Assembly (NCBI GenBank): GCA_947172415.1
Contig: OX359190.1
Coordinates: 4,154,001-4,218,000, forward strand
Reading direction: 5' to 3'
From: Chondrosia reniformis
Taxonomy: Eukaryota > Porifera > Demospongiae > Chondrillida > Chondrillidae
DNA: 64,000 bases
The first letter of the stretch is position 1; each line of letters opens with the position of its first letter. This document shows, piece after piece, positions 11,500-23,383 of this stretch. The notes beneath the pieces were generated by a model. That model was not told where the DNA came from, searched no databases, and saw only the letters and a program-made list of their open reading frames with translations. The translations under genes and the position numbers were made by a program.

Positions 11500-11835
11500 T
11501 TTAGGGGCTGCCACTGGCAGCCCCCTCTATTGTTTTCATAACGCGATTTATGTATGGCTTCATGTTACGGATATATATATATAATACGAGTTCATACGCA
11601 ACTATTATAACACATTTTATACGTCGATATATGTATAATACGAGTTCATACGCAACTATTGTAACACTTAATTTATACGTCAATACATCGTTTTTGCAAA
11701 TGGCGGCGTTCAGGAAGCTTTAGTTAACAAAGCTTTTCTGTCGCTATTTATAATTTTTAGGATACTTAAGCGTCCTCAATCGTTAGGATTAAAAATAATA
11801 TATCAAAGCCCAACGATGCGGCCACGTAGTTTGAG
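11500..11835. repeat. Dispersed repeat, copy 1 of 2
   Basis: Aligns with 24700-24955: both carry ataatacgagttcatacgc-like blocks, an attatacgtc/tacatc block and cacttaagcgtcc followed by caatcgtt. Within copy 1 the first block is itself repeated (about 11575 and 11637). It begins with a perfect GGGGCTGCC / GGCAGCCCC hairpin at 11502-11522, like the core of the mini palindromic elements. No coding capacity. Confidence 0.6.
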
Positions 11836-11884
11836 TAAATTCGGGGGGCAGCAGCCCCACGAGCTTTTAAACTCGAACTACTTG
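11823..11884. repeat. Mini palindromic element, copy 2
   Basis: Same design as 10647-10712: GTAGTTTGAGT at the left, a GGGGGGCAGCAGCCCC core, ACGAGCTTTTAA, and ACTCGAACTACTTG at the right. The left arm has diverged by a few bases. Confidence 0.75.
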
Positions 11885-13110
11885 TTACTATAATTGGTAT
11901 ATTTATATGTTAATTCAAAAATTGCCTTACGCCAATCATTTTATAACATTTTTACCTCTTTTGTGCCAGAATTTATTTGTAAGAGGTCTGTCTCCTCCAC
12001 AATGCTATCCTCTTCTGCTATTTCCTTTCTCCTGCTAAGTTCGATTAGTTAAGATATTATCCAGGGTTCTTTAGAGCTGTCTGGCGCTGTGAATGCATGG
12101 ATACCATTTGCAATGAATTCCTACCACTCACTCACAGACTTAAATGAAAACCATGCTCTCCACCTTTGAAAATCAGACTTAAAAGTGGGGATGTCTAATT
12201 TTTCAACGCTGGGGAGGCACACATCTGGGTTGTCTGTTGGTTTTACCTGCAAAGGGAAATGTGTTAAATTGATTTTACAGTATATTCTGCATTAAATGTG
12301 TTGCTATTATTGTAGTGTAAGTTGTAACTGTGCGATAATCCCAGCCAAATAATCCGATGTTGTTGGAAAATTCACTAAGAAATTTTAATTGAGCTTTTAT
12401 TTATAGTAATTATATTTTAGATGAATTGAGCTCAGCATTCAATCATGATGTTAAATAAACTCATATATAGTATAGACCTATACATTTTGTGTATACAGAG
12501 CAATCTTGGTTATCCTTATGGTTCTTTCAAATGCTGTCCAATTTGAACTGACATTGTTCAGATTAAGATAAATACCACTGAATGTGCACAGGATGCAGTT
12601 ATTAGATAGCTTTACCTTTAAGAGTATAACTCCTTTTTCGGACCACTGGCCTGTAGTCGTTTCTTATAAATTTAAAATGTAATGGTTGTGTGTGTCCGTG
12701 TAAATCTGATATTGCTGGTACTAGCCAGTTTTTTACATCATAAACCACCTTTTTTAAATGAATTGTTGGTATAGGTGTAAACATTTCTGAATTGCATTGG
12801 ATAGGCCTACATGTATTATTAATGAAGTAATAGCTACAGGTTAGAAATACTAAAGAGGAAAGGGTATATGGTTTGCTCTCTATAATGGTGTATCTCTCAC
12901 TTGATAAGGTCCCAGCTCCCTGTCTTTCCAAAAATGTAGAAATTTCGGAAAGCATTTGATCAATGTCTTCGTGGGTGTGGCCCACCGGTAAGAAGTTCAC
13001 GTTAATCTATTATAATAAAGAAATAACGTTGAAATTGTAATCAATAGCGGTAAATGTGTTAATCCTACCTTCTGAAAAATCTTTAGTTCAACTAGCTTAA
13101 ATTTTGTGTA

Positions 13111-13636
13111 GATTTTGATATAATAGTTGTAGCTGGTATATTTGTCTTAGATTGGTCCATACCATCCAAAATTAATATCATATACTTTTGGGGCTCTCTA
13201 CAAGACTTTTCTCTATGGGTATAGTACTTTTCTCGTTCAGATCTGCAATGTATATTATATATTGTGTCAAAGAAGTGGGTGGATTTTGTGGATTTTGATA
13301 TAATAGTCGTAGCTGGTATATTTGTCTTAGATTGGTCCATACCATCCAAAATTAATGTCATATACTTTTGGGGCTCTCTACAAGACTTTTCTCTATGGGT
13401 ATAATATTTTTCTCGTTCAGATCTGCAATGTATATTATATATTGTGTCAAAGAAGTGGGTGGATTTTGTGGATTTTGATATAATAGTCGTAGCTGGTATA
13501 TTTGTCTTAGATTGGTCCATACCATCCAAAATTAATGTCATATACTTTTGGGGCTCTCTACAAGACTTTTCTCTATGGGTATAATACTTTTCTCGTTCAG
13601 ATCTGCAATGTATATTATATATTGTGTCAAAGAAAG
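13111..13636 (-). repeat. 180-bp tandem triplication of a coding exon
   Basis: Three near-identical direct copies with a period of exactly 180 bp (starts 13111, 13291, 13471), differing at only a few positions. Each unit encodes 60 residues including the DGMDQSKTNIP motif. Because 180 is divisible by three, the reading frame stays open through all copies. It lies within the DUF7869-like pseudogene and looks recent. Confidence 0.97.
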
Positions 13637-13907
13637 TGGGTAATAGAGGTGATGTATCGACACCTACTCTACTTTTTGTAAATGTCTTTTTACTCCTCTT
13701 CAAGTTTTTTGGTAAGTTCCTTGTTGCCCACAGCTTTTTGTCTTTTATTGCCAAATTTCACACATATGTCATATTTGCTGAACAAGTTTTGCTGTGAACC
13801 AATTAGGAAATTTATGTAGTGTCTTAATAAATTTTAGCATGCATATAAATGTTTAAGGGTAAATGCTATCTATGTATATATTGGAAAGAGTAATAAAACA
13901 AGATATA

Positions 13908-14235
13908 CTGTGGACCCTCGCTTACCAGGACCTCGAGTATCTGGCCGCTCGGATTATCCGGCCTTAGATTCCATTCCTAATTAGCGTCCATCGTTTAATA
14001 GCGTGTACGAGTTTACGACAATGGCTACCTGTAGCCATGTCTCCCTGAAAAGGAATCGTTGTTGTAGTACTTTGAAGACCAAACTAACCACTTGACGGTA
14101 TCAACCGAAATACTACTCGTTCCTCGCTTGAAAATCTTGATCAAGGCGGTGTTTCTTTTGCTTCACATATCCAGTCGTTTTAGTTATCTGGACATAGTCC
14201 GGTCCCGTTGGGTCTGGATAAGCGAGGGTCCACTG
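13908..14235. mobile_element. pogo/Tigger-like MITE
   Basis: A 328-bp non-autonomous element bounded by inverted repeats, CTGTGGACCCTCGCTTACC at the left and the complement of CAGTGGACCCTCGCTTATCC at the right, with TA on both outer sides. The GGACCCTCG...TATCC style of terminus is typical of pogo/Tigger members of Tc1-mariner. It lies in an intron-like gap of the minus-strand DUF7869-like gene. No transposase inside. Confidence 0.8.
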
Positions 14236-14356
14236 TACCGTATATTGGGAATTGAATGTGTGTGTCAAAAGAATAAGGCTAACCATACAGAATTGGTATA
14301 AACACAATCTGGTGAAAATCTTACATAAAAGCTATTCAACATTTGGGTCATTTTCA

Positions 14357-14424
14357 GCTGTTTCTTGTACAAGTGTACAAAGTTGTAATATACAACTGTA
14401 TACACTTGTACAAGAAACAGGTGC
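14357..14424. repeat. Short inverted repeat (hairpin)
   Basis: CTGTTTCTTGTACAAGTGTA and its near-complement (with two extra bases) face each other about 18 bases apart. It may be a small MITE or a structured noncoding segment; nothing else identifies it. Confidence 0.6.
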
Positions 14425-15544
14425 AAATTCTGAATACCTATAGCTGCTATTTAAGTTTTTAAGGGTTTATATTAGAGATAGAGATATTACAGAAGTGTTT
14501 AGGCACGCTAGTATATGATAGCTGAAATAGGGATGGTGTGCCCAAACACAGAAGTCCTGCCTCTCTGGTGTTTTTATAATTAACTATTTGTTAATGTGAT
14601 AATTGTACTTGCATTTGGGATGACAGTGTTTTTTTTAAAATGGCTGTCCCATAAGGTGTAGAAATGTGATGGGCAAACTGCCATATCTTGTGTCCCTCCT
14701 GTCGTAACTCCTCTTTCATTATATTATAGATGGCTCTTTTTGTTAAAAATGATGGCAAATGAATAGAGTATACATAATACAGGAATAAATGTTAACAATT
14801 AATTTTAAAGGTAAATATGTATGTCTGTAGATCTGCTGATGAATCTATTTTACATAGAAATACCTCACCTGGTTGATATGTGGCATTTTATCTCCAATTA
14901 ACGAAAATTTCTGCCTTGTCCATGCTAATGTCACCGTCTGCTTTTCAGATGGTAGTCTCTACTTTCATAGCTTTATTTTAGCTGTAAACCCTTCCTTATA
15001 AGCAGTAAATAGGCTTTGGAGTCTTGTATGCGAAACTTTCATAACTTTCTTATAGGCTTTTCTACCCATCTCTTTTCCCTGATCAGTATTTAATATAATC
15101 ATAATTAAATTCATGTCAATGTTTTTAACCTTTCAATTGTATATTTTGCATTTTTCAAAGTTGCATTTCTTTGGCATGATGGTGCAAAGCAGGATAATAT
15201 GAAATTTCGTTGCTGTTTAAGATCCATTTTGGACGGACTCGTTCTGGCTACTTCTATATCAGATATAGTTAGCTTTCTTGTGCATCTTTCCTTACAGCAA
15301 GTAAACAGCAGTACACTGCTGATACCTATAGTTTGATATCTTTTGTAATGTAATGTTTTCCTTGTATATAGTAAATTCTGTAATTTCTATGTGTAATAAT
15401 ACCCTATTCTGTTTCATTTTCCACTTCATTGAAAATTAAGGTGGTGATCTCTTTGGTAAAGGGTCCCCTGACTGTCATTGTTAGGTGATGGTAAATCTGC
15501 ATGTTGTTACATACATAAATATATAAAAATCTAATATAAATTGA

Positions 15545-15760
15545 AAAATAACAGACCATCTTCAAATATTTCTGTACTGTTACCTATTAGGCTCTCTAGA
15601 TCATAACTGGTGTTTTCTTCAATAACTTCTTAATAAACTGAAAAGAAGCTTATAATTTACTACCGATGCAAGTGATACCAGTTGGAAAACAGACCATCTT
15701 CAAATATTTCTGTACTGCTACTTATCAGGCTCTCATGATCAAACCTGATATTTCTCTCCA
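15545..15760 (-). repeat. Duplicated exon-like segment
   Basis: Two direct copies about 137 bases apart (15555-15622 and 15692-15760) share aacagaccatcttcaaatat and the following 40 bases. On the minus strand each reads as an exon-like segment preceded by a possible acceptor. One codes ERNIRFDHESLISSSTEIF and the other EENTSYDLESLIGNSTEIF. This looks like a duplicated small exon of the DUF7869-like gene, now diverged. Confidence 0.6.
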
Positions 15761-16377
15761 AAAATTTCTAAATGAAAAAAGTAGTTTTATTAGTGTCTAT
15801 AATAATGCAATGAATACCAATTATAGAAAAACCTACAGTGGCAGTGAGGCTTCGTTTTTGCAATACTCTGTTGTGGTCTGAGAACGACCATTCAACTTGC
15901 CTTCCTAATCATGAGTGAATTATTATAACACCAATTCGGGGGCAGATTGAAGCTCGTATATATATATATATAACATAGACCCTTCTTCCCACTGGGGAAT
16001 AGTGCAAACCGATTTATCACAGCTAACTAAACTAGGATTGTTAGCTATAAAAACTGTCAAATATTCTAGCGTACATATGTACTTCTAATATATATGTTTC
16101 TTTTTAAGCATCATCAATCAAGTATAGCACAAAATAATACAAGTAATATTAACAATGATGGTATAGAAGGATTGTTCAGTCATAATGGAACATTAAACAA
16201 TTCACGTATATATGTTAGGTACGGGTTGAAAACGGGTATACAATGCATAGTATACATATATCACAACATAATTGCAAGTGGAATTAAATTTTCAAATTTG
16301 CGGGGTGCACGCATTTCACTTCTACTTCGTCACTTACCTCTAGGCCTTTTAGCATGGATAGCAGGAAGCTCGGCCAT

Positions 16378-16534
16378 TAATTAGTCGCTAGTTTAGTTTA
16401 CAAACTGGAACAAGTTAACAACTGTTTCAGCCGTAGAATAAAATATAATTGAACCACGAAATCGCCAACTACGCGGACATATCGGTAGTATAGCCAAAAG
16501 CTGCAGTTTAACTTAAGCTACATCTCATTATAAA
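16378..16534. promoter_or_regulatory. Putative shared promoter between divergent genes
   Basis: A gap of about 157 bases separates the minus-strand ATG at 16377 from the plus-strand ATG at 16535. It is the natural place for a bidirectional promoter. I see no clear TATA box or other core motif, so the call rests only on gene layout. Confidence 0.3.
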
Positions 16535-19363
16535 ATGTCCTAGTATCTTCAGTTAATTGGAAAAGGGGTCTCAGTAAGTCAAAGGGCTAACGCAGAGGTT
16601 ATCCTAAAAAATGGAAATACTGCAGACCTCATTAGGAACATCAGTCCAGTAACAAACGAGAATGGAGAAATTAAAAATGATGCCATTAAGGTAGTGGAAT
16701 AGTAGAAGTCACTTTGCACAAGCTATTAGATGTCAATATGTTTTTTACTCTTTTATAGATTCAATTCAAATGTGGTAGTAAGGTTCAGTTCTATATATCC
16801 AATTTCCAATCAACTGCTAACAAGTTTAGCAGGCAATTTAAGGCCGTAAAATCACCTGCAAACTTTCTTGATCTGTGGGAAAGAAAACCTAGGTGTGTTT
16901 TCAAATGTTGCTGGTATATATGTCTCCTTGACTTAAAAGTAATAAAAAGTGGAACAAATTACTTATTATTAATTAAACACTAATGATTATATTTGACAAA
17001 CTGTTTCAAATTGAAATTATAAGCTAATAGTATACACATGTGGGACATGTCCGTATCTTATGTAGAAGATGATGGTGTAATACCATAGAATTTTCATAAA
17101 ATGCCATTTGTGCTAGTGAAATATAACGTTAGACAGTTAAATTTTCTATATCGTGTGGGTGTATTATTATAAAGGATACACTTACGTAGAAAATAAATGC
17201 TTCTTGCTTAATTTTCAATTCAATGCGATCAACACTACACAAATTTGCCATGTAAATACATTACACATGTAGACAAATCATCCTATTTTGCTAAGTATAT
17301 GGTTTTAGAAGAGAGAAATTACGTAGCAAAGCCTAGAGACATCTCCTAATGCTTTTAGTTGCCCCAAGATCCTATTCATTGAAAGGAATACTAAAATCCA
17401 TGATGGACTTAAGATATAGTGTTGGTCACAATAGATAGGTACAGAAGTGGGCTCTGAAATTACCAAATCAGAAATATGCGGACACGATCCCAGATATGTT
17501 TGTTTATGTGCCTTGTCATGCAGCACAAGATGTAGCACTACTAAGGAACTGAAGGAAATGAATAAAATGATGAAAATGAAGATTATGAATACCTCAGCTA
17601 ATCAGGTTCAACTACCATTTCAACAAATAGTTCAGTATCTGTGGGATCAAAGAGAGGACCTATACCATCATCAACTGAAGAACTTTATCAAAAGACTCCA
17701 AAAAGTATGTCATCAAACGATTTGGAAAATGAAAAGGATAGAAGCATAGAAGCAAAGCAATTCAGTAAGCTATAGGCAAATTATTACATATAGCATCATA
17801 ACTTTTACAGCAGTCACACTTTTCAGTGGTTTGGTATATTAAACAAATGAAAGCTTTATTGTAGTAAGGTGAAAAGAGAGTTAATTGCCCTAAAGTTAAA
17901 ATTTTACTAGCAAGTAATGACAGCGGTAAATTTCAACTTTTGAACAACTTTAGCCATAGATTCAAAAAGACACTTTATTCGAGTGATTGGGGAGAATATG
18001 CCAATTAAAACTACTCCACACACACTGACTGCCACAACTAGACACTTCATAACTGTTAACTTGTCACTTTGTGTTTTAAAGATGGGAATGACAGATAACA
18101 CCAGTAAAACACAAAGTGACATAACTCTAGAACACAGCATTCTTTTGACAATCAACAAGTCAAAATTCAAAAAAGGTTATTTGCCATATCTTGATACAAA
18201 CAGACACAAAAAGTTATTATTGTAACCCTGTAGAGGTCAATTAGTGCTACTTATGTGACCTATTGTGCTAAGGTTAAATAAATACCATAACGGCCTTCCA
18301 CCCATGCATGGTCAATAAATAAAATATTACCAAATCATCAGTATATTGTATGTGTCTATCAACTTAGCTTCAATGCCAATTCAAGTCCCAATACTGCAAT
18401 GCCACCAACCCCTTTCCAGCAGACGTCTAAGGAAAGTAGATGAAACCTTTTTAAAGGAATTAATTGAAAGGATGATCGCAGATCCCTTTGCACCAGGCAT
18501 CCCACCATTAGCCCTCCTCTGCAGAGATGTAGACAACAAAATGATTTCCACTCACATTTAGCTGGACAGTATTCATAAGAAGTCTTAGGAGGACTTCACA
18601 CAGTAACTGCAAAGAAACACCTCCATAATGACAAAAAAAGTACACACACAATAACATAAACAAAAAATTTAATTTAAAGCATACCTTAACTACTACATTA
18701 TTTATACACGCAGAACATCCTGCCTCTACCCATGGCCTAGCATTTGTGTATTGTCATCTAACTGATGAATAATGCTTACGGTTGGCGTCCAGACACAACA
18801 TCAATGGTCATTTTTAACCATAACATGTCCCATCAGGCTTTAATAAGGACTTTACTCTTACATGCTCAAAAGCATGACTATAGCTATACACATTCTGTAA
18901 TTGTATATTTTAACACACTAAAGTTAACTACATAGCTCTTCCTAATTAAATTTCCCTTTTTCAAGGGTAATTTTGGAATACAAAATGTCCTCCTTAAAAA
19001 AAACATTTTCCTACTATATACTTTCAAACCTAGGGTCATCTATCAAATTAGTAGATTGTCGAAGATTGTCATGCATTATGTATCTACTACTGTATCTTCA
19101 TCTAAAGCTCTCTTTAGGTTTAGTTCCCCTATAGGCTCTTTTTACAGAATAGGCATATAGCATGTAGGAAAATGGTATCTTAGATTTTTCATTAATAAAG
19201 TTAATATTTTTTGCATCCTACTATAACAGGTTGTAGCCTGCAGAGTAACACTCTTTTCAATGCATAATCCTGATGCTAGCATTGATGCAACACCAATGGC
19301 AACCCTAGCATGGAAAAAAGCATGCAGAACATGCATACTACCACATGTAAGTGCTACTTTATA

Positions 19364-20124
19364 TAGAAATATTAAAAATTTTCTACAAAAATAATGAAGA
19401 TGTAGGGATGGCACAAAAAGTAGAGAAACAAGAAAGGGATGTTACACAGTGAAGTATTGGCTATGCATGAATCGTACAACACCCTTGCTTGTAGGATTCA
19501 TGTATAGCTAATACTTCACTGTGTAACATCCCTTTCTTGTTTCTCTACTTTTTGTGCCATCCCTACATCTTCATTATTTTTGTAGAAACTTTTTATATTT
19601 CTAGTTTTCGTACTTTTTATGGAGTATGGGCTAGGAATTATAATTGTATACCATTTTGGTTTTGCAATCTTCGACTGATATGACGTCATTAAAATGGCGA
19701 AATTATCAAGGCCCTGACTCTGGGGCCATGAAAACCGTCATACTCAATAATAGCGTTATCGCTCTCGCTTCTACAAAAGGATACAGCTCGGAAAATTTGC
19801 AATAATTTCGTTTAACAATTAGTCCAAAACCTTGTATAGTTTTTCAGTTATGGCTGACGAAGAATAAGAAGAATAAGAAGAATAAGAAGAAGAATATGAA
19901 GAAGACGAAAATGGGAATTTTTTAAGTTTATTATTTCGCCAGCGGGACATATTCGCTTGCCTTTTAGGTCTATTTAGAGTATGTATATGGTATATTTAGC
20001 TATACATTGCCTTGTTTTGTCGATTTTCAGCCTATTTCGGGATTTTGCTCCTATACCAATGTATGGGGAAAACGAAAATAAACGCGTCATCCCTACATAG
20101 GGAGTACTACCGTAATCCCTGATA
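19364..20124 (-). mobile_element. Hairpin MITE family, copy B
   Basis: A full-length copy in reverse orientation relative to copies D and E. 19364-19604 is a near-perfect palindrome of about 108-base arms around a short loop. The body contains the family blocks (attttggttttgcaatcttc, gttatcgctctcgcttctac, a gaagaa-rich stretch). The other end carries the small hairpin (agggagtac with gtaatccct) near 20098-20120. No coding capacity. It lies in an intron-like gap of the plus-strand gene. Confidence 0.9.
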
Positions 20125-20203
20125 CAACAATGCATGCAAAACAATCAAAACCTAACTAATAACCTAGCCAATGGCTTGTGGTTAGAGACTAAATTCCTGT
20201 TAC

Positions 20204-20328
20204 GGTACCAGTCAGTAAAAAACTGAACCGTCAATGCCCGTACCTGTCCCGGTGTCGATCCGTTTGAAAACCGTTGGATAAACCCGTACACAACCAGTAA
20301 AATGTTCAATTTTTTACTGACTGGTACC
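20204..20328. mobile_element. Short MITE with 25-bp terminal inverted repeats
   Basis: 125 bp bounded by GGTACCAGTCAGTAAAAAAC at the left and the near-identical complement at the right, with one mismatch in about 25 bases. Noncoding interior with cccgtacctgtcccgg. Target duplication unclear. The termini resemble the inverted repeats flanking the LINE at 30254 and 33564 only loosely. Confidence 0.75.
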
Positions 20329-22307
20329 ATAATTCAGTTATACAAAATTATTTCAAAATTATGAAATTTAAAAGTTTACTCCGCATGGAAATGTTTTGTT
20401 ATAAATGTTTATTAGATAACTGTGCAATATGTACATCCTTCATACTTATATATTTTAGGCTATCAGTTCTACAGGGGCTGAAAATATTTTTACCGAAGCT
20501 TCTTTCCACGTTGATGTATATCAACTTGTAAAAGAAATTATGGACAAATAAAACAAGGGCAAGATAAAAAGTCGAAAACCAATAAGTAAGTCAGCTCGTA
20601 TATTGAAGTTAGTACTAATAACAGAAAAATTATAAACCCTCGGCCCAAATTAATGCTTGAATACTAACTTCTTTTGTTTAGTTTAAATTTCACAATGAAT
20701 ATGAATTGTACACTTAATCCAACGAATTAATATGGTTGGATATTCTGTAGAATATAACGAGCAGGCTCTCAAAACACATATTAAACAACATCATTTGGAG
20801 CCACTCCAAACCTTAGAGACTGACTTCCAAGAGGAAGTTTTATTTAAGGTGTAAGATAATGATTATACCATTGGTGAAATGCAGGCAGCATGCAGAGAAC
20901 ATCGGCCCATGATTGTTTGCAAGAAATTAAGGTAAAGCAGCATATCCACTTTCAAGATACAGTGGAATCTCATTAACATGAAATCCAAGGGCTCGCTTAG
21001 AAGTTTCGTCAGAAGGCTCTTCTTTTTGGCCTGAACATTGACATTTTAAAGCATCCGTGATATGGTTCCTGTTTAACAGCCTTCAGTTTTTACACCATTT
21101 CTTTTATAGTTAAAGCTTTCTGCTTAGCAGCCATAATGAAATTTCATATTAAAAACTTATATGCTACATATCTTTAGCTCTAACTGACTTTTTATGAATT
21201 TAATGTTAAACGAATACTAATGTATGGGGAAGTACAGTGCAATTATACGGACCAATTAAAACTATTGCATTAAGCAATGTTTCACCTTAACTGAGTTAAT
21301 TAAACAAGATTCTACTGTACAAAATTAGCAGCTGATATTTACTATTTATTTACCAAGAAAAAATTATAAAGTTAATATTCATATGTAGATGTGTAAATGC
21401 ATACTCGTGGGATGATGCACAGTCAACGTATCCACATTTTGCTACAGAGGTGAGGCTTAAAAGCTTTTTGAAGGTTATCAAGAAGTCTAAAAAAATACCC
21501 CAGATATTTCTTGATTATTGTCAAGCCGGATTGGACAACAAGCCACAGGAGCCTTACTCTACTGTCAGTAGGGATGGAACTAGTGCGCACTTTCTGAAGG
21601 CCAATTTTAAGACCATCAGTGAAGAGGGTCTAAGAACTATTTCTACATATCGAGGCTGTCACTTAGTTTTTGCTTACTTACCACAAGTTCGTCAAAATGT
21701 TACCACTTAATTTTGAAAAAGTAAATACAATACTGACATGATTGAAAGTAATGGTACCAACGACTCAAGAGTGCTTGATGTCTGTTGCAATGGTCTTATA
21801 TGAGATCCAATTTGTATAGATACCTTTCTGGTGTTAAACTAGTAATATAGCATGGTTTTATAGTGATGGTGTAAAGTGTAAATGTCAATGAAAGTTATAA
21901 TTCAATTATTAGTACTATGCAACGAAATTGCTTCTGCCCTCTCAAGATATGCAAAGTGTTACTTGCATTCATACAGGAATCAGTATAATTCTTCAAGTAT
22001 ACCTTTGTGTTAATCGTTGTATAGTAGACCTTCCAGAATTACTGTAGAAATGGGATCATTTATCCTATCCATCCACTCTTAGCTCTAATTCATTTTTACA
22101 CCAATGTGGTATCGTAATCAACACTTAATTCAATCATTTTAGGTGAAAACGAGTTTATTTGCCTCATGAGGCTCACTCTACGCTTCTGCAAATGGACCAT
22201 TACTTTCATTCAGTAGAGTATTTATGAACACTAAGCCTCATAAAAACCTTAACATGCCAACAACATAGGGTTGTACATGGACACGCCCCAAAATTAATAT
22301 TTTACAG

Positions 22308-22557
22308 GAAATTCAATTTGCTCACATGAATATATTATGTATAAAGGGTTTTCTTGAAGAAGACATGAAGACCTTGATCTTTGCCACAAAAGCCATAAAT
22401 GGCTTAACCTCAAGTTTTAACTCCTTTGTCTTGTTGGCCATATGCCAAAGCAGCCCTATAGATGAGATATCAACAGTACATACAACACTTTTGCAATATC
22501 TGGATAATACAGAAATGCTGTACATCTGTGTTGAAGCACCATTAAAGACAACTCCAG
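22308..22557 (+). CDS. Internal exon of the unrecognised plus-strand gene
   Basis: Fully open 250-base exon with acceptor tttacag and donor CAG|GTAAAT. It codes a helical-looking segment (EEDMKTLIFATKAINGLTSS, then FNSFVLLAICQSSPIDEIST). It ends in phase 1 and continues in frame into 22772-22969. Nothing in it is recognisable as a known domain. The intact frame and good splice sites argue that this part of the gene is either young or still constrained. Confidence 0.6.
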
Positions 22558-22771
22558 GTAAATAAACTGTACTAATCAAAAAAACTGAACGTTTTATGGG
22601 TAAGCGATAAAGCAAACGGGTTTTCAAATAGGGTATTTTAGTTTAGTACAGTCTCATATTTTATGTGAGTGGCCACACATACATTCAGCATCACTTTTAA
22701 TTACATTTAATATTTAAATTAATGAAATATATAATAGTTTTATAAAAAGTAAAGATATTGTCCATCTACAG

Positions 22772-22969
22772 GTACAAATTTGTTGCAAACAGCCACAGTA
22801 GCTACTGTTGTTGGCTGTTATTCAAAGGATACTGAGAACAAAGCATCTGCAAGTCCAATATCCAGGGATTTCTTTCTTGTTTCAAAAGATGAAACATATG
22901 AAAAACTCATTAGCACTTTCATTACTGAAGGACAGTGTATCCTATCTATTATGGAAGGGAAAAATATTG
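22772..22969 (+). CDS. Next internal exon of the same gene
   Basis: A 198-base exon with acceptor ctacag and donor G|GTAAAT, in phase with the exon ending at 22557. It codes TATVATVVGCYSKDTENKAS and later DETYEKLISTFITEGQCILS. The following 51-base exon 23081-23131 (ICLKTPNFGQIFHTFL) is again in phase with AG/GT borders. Three consecutive in-phase exons are unlikely by chance. Function unknown. Confidence 0.55.
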
Positions 22970-23383
22970 GTAAATAAATCATATGGAATAATTGGTAATA
23001 GCTACGAATTTTAAGATACCTGATCAGTAGCTACAAGCCTATATAGAGCAAGTGGATCAAGATTTATTCGTTACTTGCAGGGATATGCCTAAAAACACCA
23101 AATTTTGGCCAGATATTTCACACCTTTTTAGGTAACATTACAAGCAAATGTAATGAGCGAGTTTCCTGATTCAGTACTCCCTGTACATTCTCATGCAACA
23201 CAAACTGCGCTATCTAGCACTCTTTAAATGACTTTTCAACTTTCCCATGAAAGTTTTTCTTTATGGGGCAATTGCCACGGTAATGATTGAATCCCTCACT
23301 GGGGAGTTTACTAGTTGGGAGCCATTATAGTTTACTGACATCTGTGGTCAAAATGAATGAGGTTACAAATATGGTTGCTCGTA

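Larger units (their letters stand above)
11940..16377 (-). pseudogene. DUF7869-like multi-exon gene, decayed
   Basis: Reads leftward from an ATG at 16377. Exon 1 is 16377-16338 (MAELPAIHAKRPR) with a perfect GTAAGT donor. Recognisable exons follow: 15315-15130 (CCKERCTRKLTISDIEVART), 15078-14869 (with LAWTRQ and IGDKMP), 13754-13092 (YYTHREKSCREPQKYM then LILDGMDQSKTNIP), and 13006 to about 12617 (FLPVGHTHEDIDQ). A C-terminal exon lies at about 12247-11945 (VCLPSVEKLDIPTFKSDFQRW). These blocks match, from memory, the animal and fungal family now called DUF7869, whose acidic motifs look like an RNase H/DDE fold; function is unknown and a mobile-element origin is possible. Decay: in-frame stops in the 15078-14869 exon and in the last exon, plus a triplicated segment in the DGMDQ exon. 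The splice sites are my reading, not proven. Confidence 0.7.
16535..23131 (+). pseudogene. Unrecognised multi-exon gene, partly decayed
   Basis: Exons joined by GT-AG sites keep one frame. 16535-16690 carries a TAG at codon 3 and then stays open (GKGVSVSQRANAEVILKNG). 16759-16892 follows in phase (KVQFYISNFQSTANKFSRQF). A Ser/Thr-rich segment at about 17520-17770 has stops. 18342-18640 has RRLRKVDETFLKELIERMIA and, after a frameshift and stop, EVLGGLHTVTAKKHL. 20732-20931 has one TAA at 20852. 21389 to about 21710 joins it in phase. 22308-22557, 22772-22969 and 23081-23131 join in phase without stops. The chain runs off into DNA where I find no further exon. I do not recognise the whole protein. 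The LGGLH part recalls the GxHR motif of ParB/sulfiredoxin-like domains (inference). A MITE and a hairpin MITE sit in its introns. Confidence 0.55.

Noticed and set aside
17907..18170. Hydrophobic 87-residue minus-strand frame
   Set aside because: No start context, no homologous family known to me, and it lies in a likely intron of the plus-strand gene near a 16-base inverted repeat.
20459..20551. Open segment after a possible acceptor, ending in TAA
   Set aside because: Only 30 codons, no phase link to neighbouring exons and no recognisable content; could not be supported as part of the gene.
20849..20884. A 36-base intron between two exon-like parts of the plus-strand gene
   Set aside because: Too short for animal introns; the reading continues in frame through it apart from one TAA, so it is better seen as exon with a nonsense mutation.
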